A stretch of 40,390 nt of DNA from Acidobacteriota bacterium (GTDB taxonomy: Bacteria > Acidobacteriota > Terriglobia > Terriglobales > Acidobacteriaceae): assembly GCA_003224905.1 (NCBI GenBank), contig QIAA01000057.1, positions 1-40,390 of the forward strand. The letters are read 5' to 3'. Position numbers and translations under genes: made by a program. Under the pieces are notes generated by a model. It saw only the letters and a list, made by a program, of their open reading frames with translations. It was not told the DNA's origin and did no database searches. Shown piece after piece: positions 31,632-39,912 of this stretch. Every line of letters starts with the position of its first letter. Within the stretch, counting starts at the first letter, position 1.

Positions 31632-34124
31632 ATGCTGTCTTCGCGCCCTGTTCGTCTCTGCGTATTAGTGTGTCTGGCCGCGGTTACTCCTCTTTCCGCT
31701 CAGAATGCTCAGCCCTTAGCTCCCAATTCCGATCCAATCTATCAGCAGTTGCGTAATATCACGCTGAGCGGCGAGGCAGTCACCGTCAACAATTTAGTCC
31801 TCAAGCGTGACGCTGCCACGTTTCACTTGCGATCCGGCACCGTCTGTTTTGTCTCGCCCGTGCAGGGGAAAGTCACGGGCGCAGTGTTTGTCGGTGACGG
31901 CAACCTGGTTCTGGATCCGCCTGATCCGGGAGAAAACCAGACTCTGAAGCTGCTCACCAAGGAAGACGAGTACGTCGAAAGTTTCAATCATTTGGTCTTG
32001 CGATTCACAGATAACTCATACGATGAAATCAAGAAGGCTGGTGCTCCAGCTGCCAACGGCTGTGATGCTGGCCTGCTGCAAGACTCTCAGCATGCCTTGC
32101 GCAAGCGCCTGCGTTACAACCTGGCTGCACGCATATTGCAGGATGTGTTGAGCTCTGAATCATCAAATCTGTTCGTCGCCTTCGTTGAGGGGAAGAAATA
32201 TTGCGACAAGACGCTGTTTGCCATTGATCCTCATGGTGCGCCGCCTTTGGCTATTGAAATTTATCGAGACATACCAATCGCTCTGCCCCTGTCGCCGGAG
32301 GAGGTCGAATTAATGACTTACTCGGACAGCAAGTTCGGTTACTGGGCATCCTTCCATCTGGCCGGAGAGTACAAGCGAGGGACGCCCAGCAGTTCAGAAA
32401 AGAACACGTTCTTTCGCATCGACCATCAGCAACTCGATACCACCATTGAAAGGAACGCCAACCTGACGGGAAGGGCAACCACCACATTTGTATCCCGGGT
32501 CAATAGCCTGCGGGTGGCTTCGTTCGATCTCTTCTCGCGGTTGCGTGTGCAGAGTGTAACCGACGAACACGGAGCACCCTTGGCTTTCATTCAGGAAGAC
32601 AAGAACGAGGATTACCAGTTGTCGGTAATCCTGCCCCGGGCGCTCAATGCAGGAGAGAAGTCCACATTGATAACGGCATATGCCGGTAAGGAGGCCGTGT
32701 TAAACGAGGGCAACGGCAACTATTACGTGAATGGCAGCGCGCGTCACAAGTGGTACCCGAACAACATTGGAGCGGCATTTGGGGAGTACGCCAGCTACGA
32801 CATGACATTCCGAGTCCCCAAGAAAATGAAGATCGCGGCCACCGGCGAGTTGGTCAGCGAAAATCATGACGGGGCCGAGAGCATCACGGTTTGGAAAAGT
32901 GGTCCACAGACAGTTGCCGGTTTTAACTTCGGTGATTTCAAAATGCAGGAAGCCAGGCTGGATAAGCCCGAGTATCTGGTTCAGTCCTACGCCAACGAAG
33001 AGCCTCCTGACGCGATAAAGAACCTGCTTCATGTTGTGAATCAGGACCTGCCGAGCCAGGGGTCACATATGGGCTATGGAGTCGCCCTGGGTAACATGAG
33101 CACGACGCCGCTGATTAAGAAAGCGCTGGCGGAAGGTGAACTGTCACTGCAGCTGTACAGTGATTATTTCGGACCTATTCCCTACAAGCGAGTTGCAATT
33201 ACCCAGCAGCCTGCCTGCAATTACGGGCAAGCCTGGCCGGGTCTGGTGTGGATACCAATGTGTTACTTCTACGACACAACGATCCGGCATCAGTTGGGAC
33301 TGGATTTTGGCGATCGCGGCTATTGGAAGAGCGTGACGTCGCATGAAGTCGCTCATCAATGGTGGGGACACACGGTGGGTTTCAACTCTTACCGTGATCA
33401 GTGGATGAGTGAAGGTTTCGCGGAACTGTCAGCTTCGCTTTACCTGCAGCTTATCGAGAAGAATCCAAAGAAATTTATCGACTTTTGGAACGATCAACGT
33501 GAACTGCTGCTGGAGCGCGATAAAGAAGGCTGGCGAGCGATCGACGCAGGCCCGGTCACCATGGGATATCGCATGAGCAACACACGGACCGGGCAATCGA
33601 TTACTCGCCGCCTGATTTATCCGAAAGGTGCTTACATCCTGCATATGATCCGCATGATGATGTGGGACCGGCGCACGGGCGACCAAAATTTCAAGGCAGC
33701 CATGCAGGATTTTGTCACGACTTACACTAATCAAACTGCTTCAACCGAAGATTTCAAGGCTATGCTCGAAAAGCACATGACTCGCGAGATGGACCTTGAA
33801 AGCAACCACAAAATGGACTGGTTCTTCAATGAATATGTGTACGGTACAGCCCTGCCGACTTACAAACTGACGCACTCGTTCGAGAAGGACGCTGCTGGGG
33901 ACGTGGTATTCAACTTCACGTTGACGCAGTCGAATGTAGACGAACATTTCCGGATGCTGGTCCCAATCTATGTTGAAACAGCGGATGGACGTATCACGCA
34001 CTTGGGACGAGCTCGTGTGACCGGCAATACGTCAATTGAGCAAAAAATACCGTTGAAGGGCTTGAAAGACACCCCAAAGCGAGCGCTGTTGAATTACTAC
34101 GATGACGTGTTGGCTTCAAACTAA
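31632..34124 (+). CDS. exported M1-family zinc aminopeptidase
   Basis: 830-residue M1 metallopeptidase with signal peptide MLSSRPVRLCVLVCLAAVTP, cleaved near LSAQNA. The gluzincin site is complete: His571-Glu572 and His575 (HEVAHQWWGH), with Glu594 nineteen residues after the last His (DQWMSEGFAEL). The usual GAMEN exopeptidase motif is not present. The matching region reads CNYGQAWPGLVWIPMCYFY, so exopeptidase anchoring of the substrate N-terminus may differ. About 300 residues of beta-rich, unrecognised sequence precede the M1 N-terminal domain. The ATG has a gggaggc ribosome site. It probably digests peptides in the periplasm. Confidence 0.9.
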   Translation: MLSSRPVRLCVLVCLAAVTPLSAQNAQPLAPNSDPIYQQLRNITLSGEAVTVNNLVLKRDAATFHLRSGTVCFVSPVQGKVTGAVFVGDGNLVLDPPDPGENQTLKLLTKEDEYVESFNHLVLRFTDNSYDEIKKAGAPAANGCDAGLLQDSQHALRKRLRYNLAARILQDVLSSESSNLFVAFVEGKKYCDKTLFAIDPHGAPPLAIEIYRDIPIALPLSPEEVELMTYSDSKFGYWASFHLAGEYKRGTPSSSEKNTFFRIDHQQLDTTIERNANLTGRATTTFVSRVNSLRVASFDLFSRLRVQSVTDEHGAPLAFIQEDKNEDYQLSVILPRALNAGEKSTLITAYAGKEAVLNEGNGNYYVNGSARHKWYPNNIGAAFGEYASYDMTFRVPKKMKIAATGELVSENHDGAESITVWKSGPQTVAGFNFGDFKMQEARLDKPEYLVQSYANEEPPDAIKNLLHVVNQDLPSQGSHMGYGVALGNMSTTPLIKKALAEGELSLQLYSDYFGPIPYKRVAITQQPACNYGQAWPGLVWIPMCYFYDTTIRHQLGLDFGDRGYWKSVTSHEVAHQWWGHTVGFNSYRDQWMSEGFAELSASLYLQLIEKNPKKFIDFWNDQRELLLERDKEGWRAIDAGPVTMGYRMSNTRTGQSITRRLIYPKGAYILHMIRMMMWDRRTGDQNFKAAMQDFVTTYTNQTASTEDFKAMLEKHMTREMDLESNHKMDWFFNEYVYGTALPTYKLTHSFEKDAAGDVVFNFTLTQSNVDEHFRMLVPIYVETADGRITHLGRARVTGNTSIEQKIPLKGLKDTPKRALLNYYDDVLASN

Positions 34125-34130
34125 AAGTCA

Positions 34131-34883
34131 GTGGCGGAACGTCACAGACAGAAGGGCTCGTTGTTGTTTGTATAGCTCTGTCAGGCAGTTTGCTTGTGCA
34201 CGAGAGTTTTGGGATTCTGGTAGATCTTATTCCCGTAAAGTTGATTTTGAAGTCCTTGAAGAGGTCCAGTTGGAGGGAATGCCGGTCATTCCAAAAGGTG
34301 GCATTGCTTTTGCCACCGTGACAGAGGCCGAATCAAAGCGGCGAATGGCGCGCGGTGGCAAGCTGAACGTGAACATTGACTCTGTGCGGCTGCTAACAGG
34401 CGAGAAGGCGGCCTTGCGGGCTGTTAAGGAGGTCAAAGGTGGCGGACACACCGGTGCAATGACGGGCGGAATTGTTGCCACCGGCATTGTCTTCTTCCCC
34501 GCTGCGCCCTTCTTCCTATTCATGCACGGGAAAGATATTACGATCCCCAAAGGAACCGAGATTACCGCTTACGTCAATGGCGATATGCAACTCAATCGTG
34601 CGAAATTTCAAAGCGCTCAATCCGAGCCTCAGAACGTAGCCTCAGGAGCGGCGGGATTACCGACGAATTTCCCATCCATTTCAATATCTGCGCCACTTGG
34701 AGTAGATAATATTTCGATTTCCGCGCCAGTTGCTTGCGCAGTACGCCTTCAACACTGGGCGTCTCCACTGGAGAGCACCAGGTTTCATTGAAAAAGAGCG
34801 GATTTCGTCTCTGGGATCGAAGAGTAACGATCTCGAGTGGTCATATCAAAATCGATGCCGCACTCGAGCGAGAAGCAAAGTAA
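34131..34883 (+). pseudogene. exported PEGA-domain protein gene, broken in two places
   Basis: Three reading frames hold pieces of one protein. The first piece is signal-like (GLVVVCIALSGSLLVHE) at about 34160-34210. The middle piece (VDFEVLEEVQLEGMPVIPKG to KDITIPKGTEITAYVNGDMQ) is in another frame. The last piece, from about 34738 to the stop at 34881, reads STPSTLGVSTGEHQVSLKKS, then GFRLWDRRVTISSGHIKIDA, a PEGA domain. The open frame from 34102 overlaps the peptidase gene and has no signal peptide, so it is not a normal start. About a dozen residues expected before VDFEV in related proteins are absent, suggesting a small deletion. Decay or assembly error are both possible. Confidence 0.6.
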
Positions 34884-35027
34884 CAACATTTCCGCAAGCT
34901 CAAAAAGCCTTGCACGACCAATCGTGTTGGACTCTCTCGATTACGGAACGTGGAATCTTCCACGACGATTAGGCAGCACGAGAAGATCAGAGGGAGCACT
35001 GGCTCCCTCTTCTGCATCCCAGAGTTT

Positions 35028-35417
35028 CTACTTTCCGCCCTCGCTCGAATCGGCTTTGGCGGACTGTTCAGTGAAAGCTAATGCTTGCTTCTTGCCATAG
35101 AACCGAATTTCATTAATTGACTTGCTGCCATTTTCACCGCGCCTGGTCACCGCGGCATCGTGTCCCGGTGCGCGATCCAAATCCACCAAGCGGGCCGGGA
35201 CCGTGGCTACCACGTTCTTGCCTTGAAGAATGCTGGCCTGCACGCTGGGACCACTGCCTTCCCACTTCACGGTGTAGTTGCCCGGTGCGAGTTGTTTCCC
35301 GGCGAGGTTTACCGTGTCGCTGATTTGCAGGCTACCCTTGTTTGCGGCGAAAGCGCTTGTCGCGAGTAGCACCGCCAGGCTGAGCAGCAGGCCTTTAGAC
35401 AACTTTGAGATTCTCAT
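35028..35417 (-). CDS. small exported protein
   Basis: 129-residue protein from the ATG at 35417, which has gggag five bases upstream; the frame to 35501 adds residues before the signal. MRISKLSKGLLLSLAVLLAT with SAFA-AN gives a clear Sec signal and cleavage site. The mature domain is beta-rich (GSLQISDTVNLAGKQLAPGN, YTVKWEGSGPSVQASILQGK). I recognise the type as a widespread Acidobacteriota secreted protein with no assigned function. The gene faces the PEGA pseudogene; 144 bp between the two hold no gene. Confidence 0.75.
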   Translation of the reverse strand: MRISKLSKGLLLSLAVLLATSAFAANKGSLQISDTVNLAGKQLAPGNYTVKWEGSGPSVQASILQGKNVVATVPARLVDLDRAPGHDAAVTRRGENGSKSINEIRFYGKKQALAFTEQSAKADSSEGGK

Positions 35418-35889
35418 GTCACTCCCTTTTCTTTCCCGAAAACCGTCGGGAATCGGTCTGGGCGGCTGGTAAGGGCCTTGAGAGAAACTCTTGCGTTTCA
35501 CCGCTAAAGGCCTACAATGCTCGCTCGGGGTTAAGCGAAAAGAGCCGCGCCCGAAAGAGCTCGCGCTCCGCGCTCGGGGATTGTTCTCACCTGGGCCGCC
35601 AAACCGAGAGTGAGACAGTCCCTTTGACCCCGGAAAATTCCCCGGTGGAAGATCAGAGCGGATCGTAGATCGCTATTCGATCTTCTCGTCAGTCCTACGT
35701 TTCTCGCCGTTAGAAAGTTCCACTGCGTTCTCAACGACGATACATTTTTGACGATGCATGCACCGCCTCGTTAGCACGAGGTACACGACGACGAACGCCA
35801 CAGCGAACCATTGTCTTGTTAGGAGTGTCGCAGGACGGGGAATTGTCTCCGCGCTCTCGGCGAAGATTATAGCCAGCTCGACTCGGCAG
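35418..35889. other. gene-free intergenic stretch
   Basis: About 470 bp between the divergent-side leader of the small exported protein and the 3' end of the quinone oxidoreductase gene. I see no convincing coding frame, tRNA or promoter here beyond the ribosome site of the flanking gene. It contains imperfect GC-rich palindromic segments around 35540-35600 (gagctcgcgctccgcgctc) that could fold, with no clear T run. Confidence 0.5.
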
Positions 35890-36849
35890 TTAGATTTTCA
35901 GCACTACTTTCCCGAAGTTTTTCCTTTCCATCAGGAGCTTATATGCCTCTGCAGCCTGTTCCAGTGGCAATACAGTTCCTATCACCGGATGTAAGTGGCC
36001 AGCACTAATCCATACTGACAACTGTTTCCAGGCTGCTCGCATGAGATCACTCTTCGTCGAGAGGTATGTCAGCCACAGCCCGTGGATGCTCGCTCCCTTG
36101 GCGTATAGTGCTCTTGAATCAAGCTCGGCGCGCTGTCCGGTAGCGCTGCCATAAATAATCACGCGACCGAAGTCGCGCAGACAGCGTGTGCTCTTGGCCG
36201 TATGCTCCCCGCCCAGCATTTCAAACACCGCGTCCACGCCTTCTCCATGCGTGATCTCCTGGATCGCCTGCTCGTAATCGATGCGCTTGTAGTTGATGCA
36301 GTGCTGCAGTCCCAGTTCTTTTACTCGCGTCAGCTTCTCATCAGACGAGGACGTTCCATACATTTCCATGCCCAGCAGCTTGCCGATTTGCACCGCTGCG
36401 GTTCCCACACCGCCGGCCACCGCATGAATCAGAACCCGTGGCTGTTTGCTTGCAGATGAACTCTCGAGCAGCCTAGCTTTCCAATACGCAAAATACGCCG
36501 TGAAGTAGTTGACCGCGAAAGCTGCTCCTTCCTCTGCCGTCCACCCCTGTGGCACGGGCCAGAGGAGCTGAGCACTCGCCGCCACCTGCTCGGCAAACCC
36601 TCCCCATTGCGCATATCCCATGACTCGTTGTCCGTCACTCTGGCGGACACCGCAAAACTCGCGTCCGGCTACCAGCGGCGGTTTCGGGGCCCCGGGATAC
36701 CCGCCCTGCATGGTCATGACATCGGCAAAATTCAGACCGCCGGCTTGTGCGCTCACAATTTCCTGTCCTGCAGCCGGAGACGGATCCGGCATCTCCTGAA
36801 TCTGCAATACTTCAGGTCCGCCCAGCCGTGAAATCACGAGGGCTTTCAT
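35890..36849 (-). CDS. zinc-independent quinone oxidoreductase (MDR family)
   Basis: NADPH-dependent quinone or enone reductase of the medium-chain dehydrogenase family. The start is the ATG at 36849 (MKALVISRLGGPEVLQIQEM), 319 residues; the longer frame to 37014 crosses the regulatory region and is rejected. The NADPH motif VLIHAVAGGVGTAAVQIGKL, AGREFCGV, GYAQWGGFAEQV and the C-terminal GKVVLKI are typical. The Cys/His zinc ligands of alcohol dehydrogenases are absent. Its promoter shares the 36850-37128 region with the divergent PIN-TRAM gene. Substrate is unknown. Confidence 0.9.
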   Translation of the reverse strand: MKALVISRLGGPEVLQIQEMPDPSPAAGQEIVSAQAGGLNFADVMTMQGGYPGAPKPPLVAGREFCGVRQSDGQRVMGYAQWGGFAEQVAASAQLLWPVPQGWTAEEGAAFAVNYFTAYFAYWKARLLESSSASKQPRVLIHAVAGGVGTAAVQIGKLLGMEMYGTSSSDEKLTRVKELGLQHCINYKRIDYEQAIQEITHGEGVDAVFEMLGGEHTAKSTRCLRDFGRVIIYGSATGQRAELDSRALYAKGASIHGLWLTYLSTKSDLMRAAWKQLSVWISAGHLHPVIGTVLPLEQAAEAYKLLMERKNFGKVVLKI

Positions 36850-36976
36850 GCTCAGCAGTCTATCAACCGCGCAGGCAGGGTCGCGGAGCCGGTCTTTTGG
36901 CGGTTCTTGGCGTGGGTACGCTGGGCTTTTCTGTTTGCAATAAGGTATATACTTTTCCTGATAATTGTTGGGGTTT

Positions 36977-37112
36977 CCGTACAGTTGGACTGTACGGACC
37001 GGAGCACGGTTCATCGCTAATTAATATGCTCCGGATTAAGATCGCCGCTTCCCGGTTAAGGGCAAGTGGGACGCGGTGCGGAACTCCGGTGAGCACCGTT
37101 GTACCCGGAGTT
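36977..37112 (+). promoter_or_regulatory. structured leader upstream of the PIN-TRAM gene
   Basis: Several perfect inverted repeats follow one another. First, ccgtacagt / actgtacgg with a 3-bp centre (36977-36997). Second, ccggagca (36999-37006) / tgctccgg (37027-37034). Third, cggtgc (37074-37079) / gcaccg (37093-37098). Fourth, aactccgg (37082-37089) / ccggagtt (37105-37112), ending 2 bp before the ggggagg ribosome site. The ccggag and ctccgg arms of the second and fourth stems can swap partners, as in attenuators and riboswitches. No known riboswitch class was recognised. The first dyad could instead be a protein operator. A possible promoter (ttgcaa ... gataat) lies just upstream. Confidence 0.55.
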
Positions 37113-37128
37113 ACGGGGAGGTTCAGCA

Positions 37129-38241
37129 GTGGATTTGGTTCTGGTTCGGATTCTATTTGTCCTCATTGTTTCTATTACCTGTTACCTGATTGAGCCTTTC
37201 GGGCTCGCTTCAAAGCTGGACGCTTCAATAGGGGCCGGCATTGGCCTGGCGATTGTTCTCTTCGAGTGGAGACTGCGGCGAGTCAGCCTGAAACGCCTGA
37301 TCGGAGCCGCGATCGGAAGCGTGCTGGGAATCTTTGGCGCCTACCTGTTTGCGTTAGTGATCCGCAATAGCCTCGATGCTCCTCACCTCCGAAGTTTTCT
37401 TCAGATCCTGGTGATGCTCCTGATGGCCTACGTTGGACTGATCGTCGGCGCGAACAAGGGAGATCTGCTCAACTTGTCGGCCTTGGGCGGTATTTTCGGC
37501 GGCGAGAAGCAGTCAAAGAAGAGTTACAAAATTCTGGACACCAGCGTAATCATCGACGGCCGCATCGCCGACATCGCGGAGACTGGATTTCTCGATGGCA
37601 TCATCGTAATACCGCAGTTCGTTCTCCGCGAGTTGCAGCTGGTGGCCGATTCTGCCGATTCGCTTAAGCGCAATCGTGGCCGGCGCGGCCTCGACATTCT
37701 GCAGCGGCTTCAGAAAGTCGCCACGCTGCAGATTCAAATTGTGGAAGACGACTTTCCTGCCGTTCGCGAAGTTGATCTAAAGCTGATCGAACTGGCCAAG
37801 CTGTATGAAGGCAAAATCATCACCAACGATTTCAATCTGAATAAGGTGGCCCAGCTTCAGGGTGTCGCGGTGCTGAACATCAACGAACTGGCAAACTCGC
37901 TGAAGCCAATCGTCTTGCCGGGTGAGGGCATGAAAGTTTTTGTATTGAAAGAAGGCAAAGAATACAACCAGGGCGTTGCTTATCTGGACGACGGCACGAT
38001 GGTTGTCGTGGACAACGCCCGCAAGATGATCGGGAAAACAATCGACATTTCAGTGACGTCCGTGCTGCAGACTACCGCAGGGAAGATGATTTTTGGAAAA
38101 TGGGATGAGCGCGCGGGAAGCCGTACTGAGTCGCGTTCGGCAATTCCGGTTGTCCAAGCTGTACCCGTGGTGCCTGTCCAGGTGCCGAATGGCGAGCTAA
38201 AGAAATCGCAAGCTGCTATGGCAGAGCGGCCGGCTGAGTAG
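37129..38241 (+). CDS. membrane PIN-TRAM domain protein (YacL-like)
   Basis: The GTG at 37129 has ggggagg upstream and is preferred over the open frame from 37099. 370 residues: four N-terminal transmembrane helices (about 1-112), then a PIN domain starting [16 protein letters not shown] (acidic site near Asp137 and Asp142), and a TRAM RNA-binding domain at about 260-325 ([20 protein letters not shown]). This is the YacL architecture known from Bacillus and other phyla, thought to be a membrane-tethered RNase; function is unproven. The Pro/Val-rich tail is extra. Its leader is unusually structured. Confidence 0.9.
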   Translation: MDLVLVRILFVLIVSITCYLIEPFGLASKLDASIGAGIGLAIVLFEWRLRRVSLKRLIGAAIGSVLGIFGAYLFALVIRNSLDAPHLRSFLQILVMLLMAYVGLIVGANKGDLLNLSALGGIFGGEKQSKKSYKILDTSVIIDGRIADIAETGFLDGIIVIPQFVLRELQLVADSADSLKRNRGRRGLDILQRLQKVATLQIQIVEDDFPAVREVDLKLIELAKLYEGKIITNDFNLNKVAQLQGVAVLNINELANSLKPIVLPGEGMKVFVLKEGKEYNQGVAYLDDGTMVVVDNARKMIGKTIDISVTSVLQTTAGKMIFGKWDERAGSRTESRSAIPVVQAVPVVPVQVPNGELKKSQAAMAERPAE

Positions 38242-38242
38242 C

Positions 38243-38656
38243 TTACAGCGGTTTTGCCGAGCTTACCTGAATCGTTTGCCCGTCCAGCTTGCCGGACACT
38301 TTTACCCTCTGACCTGCCAACCTCTCTATCACCTGGGGATTACCACTCAGCGTGTATCGCTTTTCGCCGTCCACTAACAGGTACTGCTCTCCCTTTCGTA
38401 CGCACATACGGGAGCATTCAGCGGGACTTTTGTTCGAATCCTTGGCATGTCGCGCTCCGCAGCGCGCGTCGGTGATCATGCCATCGAATGTCGCAGTGGA
38501 GGCGACTTCCCCGTTTCGGTGAATATTGAAAGATTGCGCCAGGGCAAACGCAACAGTAGCACTGGCGATTAAGATCGCGAGCCCAAGCGCGGCAACCAAC
38601 GCGCTAGCCGCACAAAAAGTTATCAGTGCAAACCAGGAGCGATTTTGCCTGACCAC
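38243..38656 (-). CDS. hypothetical membrane-anchored protein
   Basis: 137-residue protein with one long N-terminal hydrophobic helix (WFALITFCAASALVAALGLA) and an exported domain. That domain has four Cys in the pattern DARCGARH, AECSRMCVRKGEQYLLVDG, followed by a beta-rich part (YTLSGNPQVIERLAGQRVKV). I know similar exported proteins from Acidobacteriota, where RVKVSGKLDGQTIQVSS is the usual end, but no function is assigned. It is convergent with the PIN-TRAM gene, 1 bp apart at the stops. Confidence 0.72.
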   Translation of the reverse strand: MVRQNRSWFALITFCAASALVAALGLAILIASATVAFALAQSFNIHRNGEVASTATFDGMITDARCGARHAKDSNKSPAECSRMCVRKGEQYLLVDGEKRYTLSGNPQVIERLAGQRVKVSGKLDGQTIQVSSAKPL

Positions 38657-38976
38657 GGTAACCTCCCCAAGACTTTCCAGCCCATGTCATACGGTACCGG
38701 CAAAGTCCCTGCAATGAGGTACGCAACTCGCGTGCCATGCCGATTGCGCTCGCATGGGACAGATAAATCAGTGCGTGGTGAGGAGTTAGGTTGCAGCCGC
38801 CGCAGCCATCCGAACGTAAGTAGAATCTGCCATAGCAAGAACTTCATTCACCGGGCAAAATGCGCGTACTGAAAACACCCTAGAAAGAAAACGCATGAAA
38901 CGTGTGGACGGATCTGGAGCGGCACGAAGCTGAAGATATCCTGAAGAGGGAAGGGTGGTATGTGTTTCCTCGGAAG
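38657..38976. other. gap with a possible truncated ORF
   Basis: 320 bp between the membrane-anchored protein gene and the polysaccharide deacetylase 3' end. From a GTG at 38902 the plus strand encodes MWTDLERHEAEDILKREGWY, then VFPRKS, which looks like real protein and is faintly HicA-like, but it then runs antisense through the deacetylase gene. It may be the start of a gene cut off in the past. Nothing else is evident. Confidence 0.35.
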
Positions 38977-39696
38977 TCAGACTACTTCAGTCTCAGCCGA
39001 TGCTCGCATCATTTCCGGAATGGTGACGAACTGATATCCCTTACCTTTGTAGCGACTGATCATCCTTTCCACTGCCCCGATGGTGAACGAGCGGTCTATC
39101 CCCATGGCCTGATGTCCTCCATCATGCAGCAGAATCACATCGCCGCCGCGAACCTGATTCCCTACTTTGCGCTCTATTTCCTCGGCCGATTTCGCGTTCC
39201 AGTCGTAGCCGGTTACGTTCCACATCACGGTTTGCAGGCCAATCTCACGCGCGATACGCAGAACCGCAGGACGGCGTCCGCCAAAAGGAGGTCGAAACAG
39301 ATCGGAATGCGCTCCAACTGCATCGCTCAGAGCAGCCTCACATTCCGTCAGTTCGCTCCGAATTTCCGATTCAGGTTTAAAGATCAACAACGGGTGATTG
39401 AAAGTGTGATTGCCAATTACATGCCCCGAGTCGCCCACCTTTCGAGCGATCTCCGGACATTGGCGCGCAAAGCGTCCAATCAAGAAGAAAGTGGCACGGA
39501 CATCATGTTTTGCCAGCACGTCAAGTAGGCGGAGCGTGTAAGGGTCGTTTGGGCCATCATCAAAAGTGAGCGCCAACTTTTTCGAACCACGCCGCAAACC
39601 AGTGAATGTTTGCCCGTACCACTGCCCTCTGGGCGCCATAGTTTGATATCCGGCAGCACAAGCGGCAGCTGCAGTGACGGCAAGGGCGCCAAGCAT
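38977..39696 (-). CDS. polysaccharide deacetylase (NodB homology domain)
   Basis: CE4-family deacetylase that removes acetyl groups from peptidoglycan, chitin or exopolysaccharide. The 239-residue protein has a short hydrophobic N-terminus (MLGALAVTAAAACAAGYQ) for export. Motif 1 is TFDDGP (Asp46, Asp47), motif 2 is HTFNH (His97, His101), motif 3 is RPPFGGRR, and ILLHDGG carries motif 5. All metal-binding residues are present. A repeat-rich gap separates it from the divergent deoxynucleoside kinase gene. Confidence 0.93.
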   Translation of the reverse strand: MLGALAVTAAAACAAGYQTMAPRGQWYGQTFTGLRRGSKKLALTFDDGPNDPYTLRLLDVLAKHDVRATFFLIGRFARQCPEIARKVGDSGHVIGNHTFNHPLLIFKPESEIRSELTECEAALSDAVGAHSDLFRPPFGGRRPAVLRIAREIGLQTVMWNVTGYDWNAKSAEEIERKVGNQVRGGDVILLHDGGHQAMGIDRSFTIGAVERMISRYKGKGYQFVTIPEMMRASAETEVV

Positions 39697-39753
39697 GGAA
39701 AGGATTGTAAACTCACGACAGAAGTCAGAATGCAGAATGCAGAATGCAGAAGT

Positions 39754-39811
39754 CAGAAGTCAGAAGTAACAAACCAGCGGGAAACGGGTGGATTTTTACT
39801 TCTGACTTCTG
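39754..39811. repeat. long hairpin of cagaagt / acttctg units
   Basis: Arms of 16 bp, cagaagtcagaagtaa (39754-39769) and ttacttctgacttctg (39796-39811), are perfect complements around a 26-base loop. Outside them tandem gcagaat and agaagtc units (from 39722) face gccttct units (to about 39845), extending the stem imperfectly. This is a dispersed acidobacterial-type repeat. It lies between divergently transcribed genes, in the promoter area of the kinase. Confidence 0.75.
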
Positions 39812-39912
39812 CCTTCTGCCTTCTGCCTTCTTACTTCTGCCTTCTCTGTTAACCTTTCCCTCAATTGTCTCCGCGCCTCTCACGATATATGCTGCCAAGG
39901 TTCGACTAGCCC

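Noticed and set aside
34837..35100. Open frames downstream of the PEGA gene
   Set aside because: They are out of frame with the PEGA domain and run into the 3' end of the opposite-strand exported protein gene.
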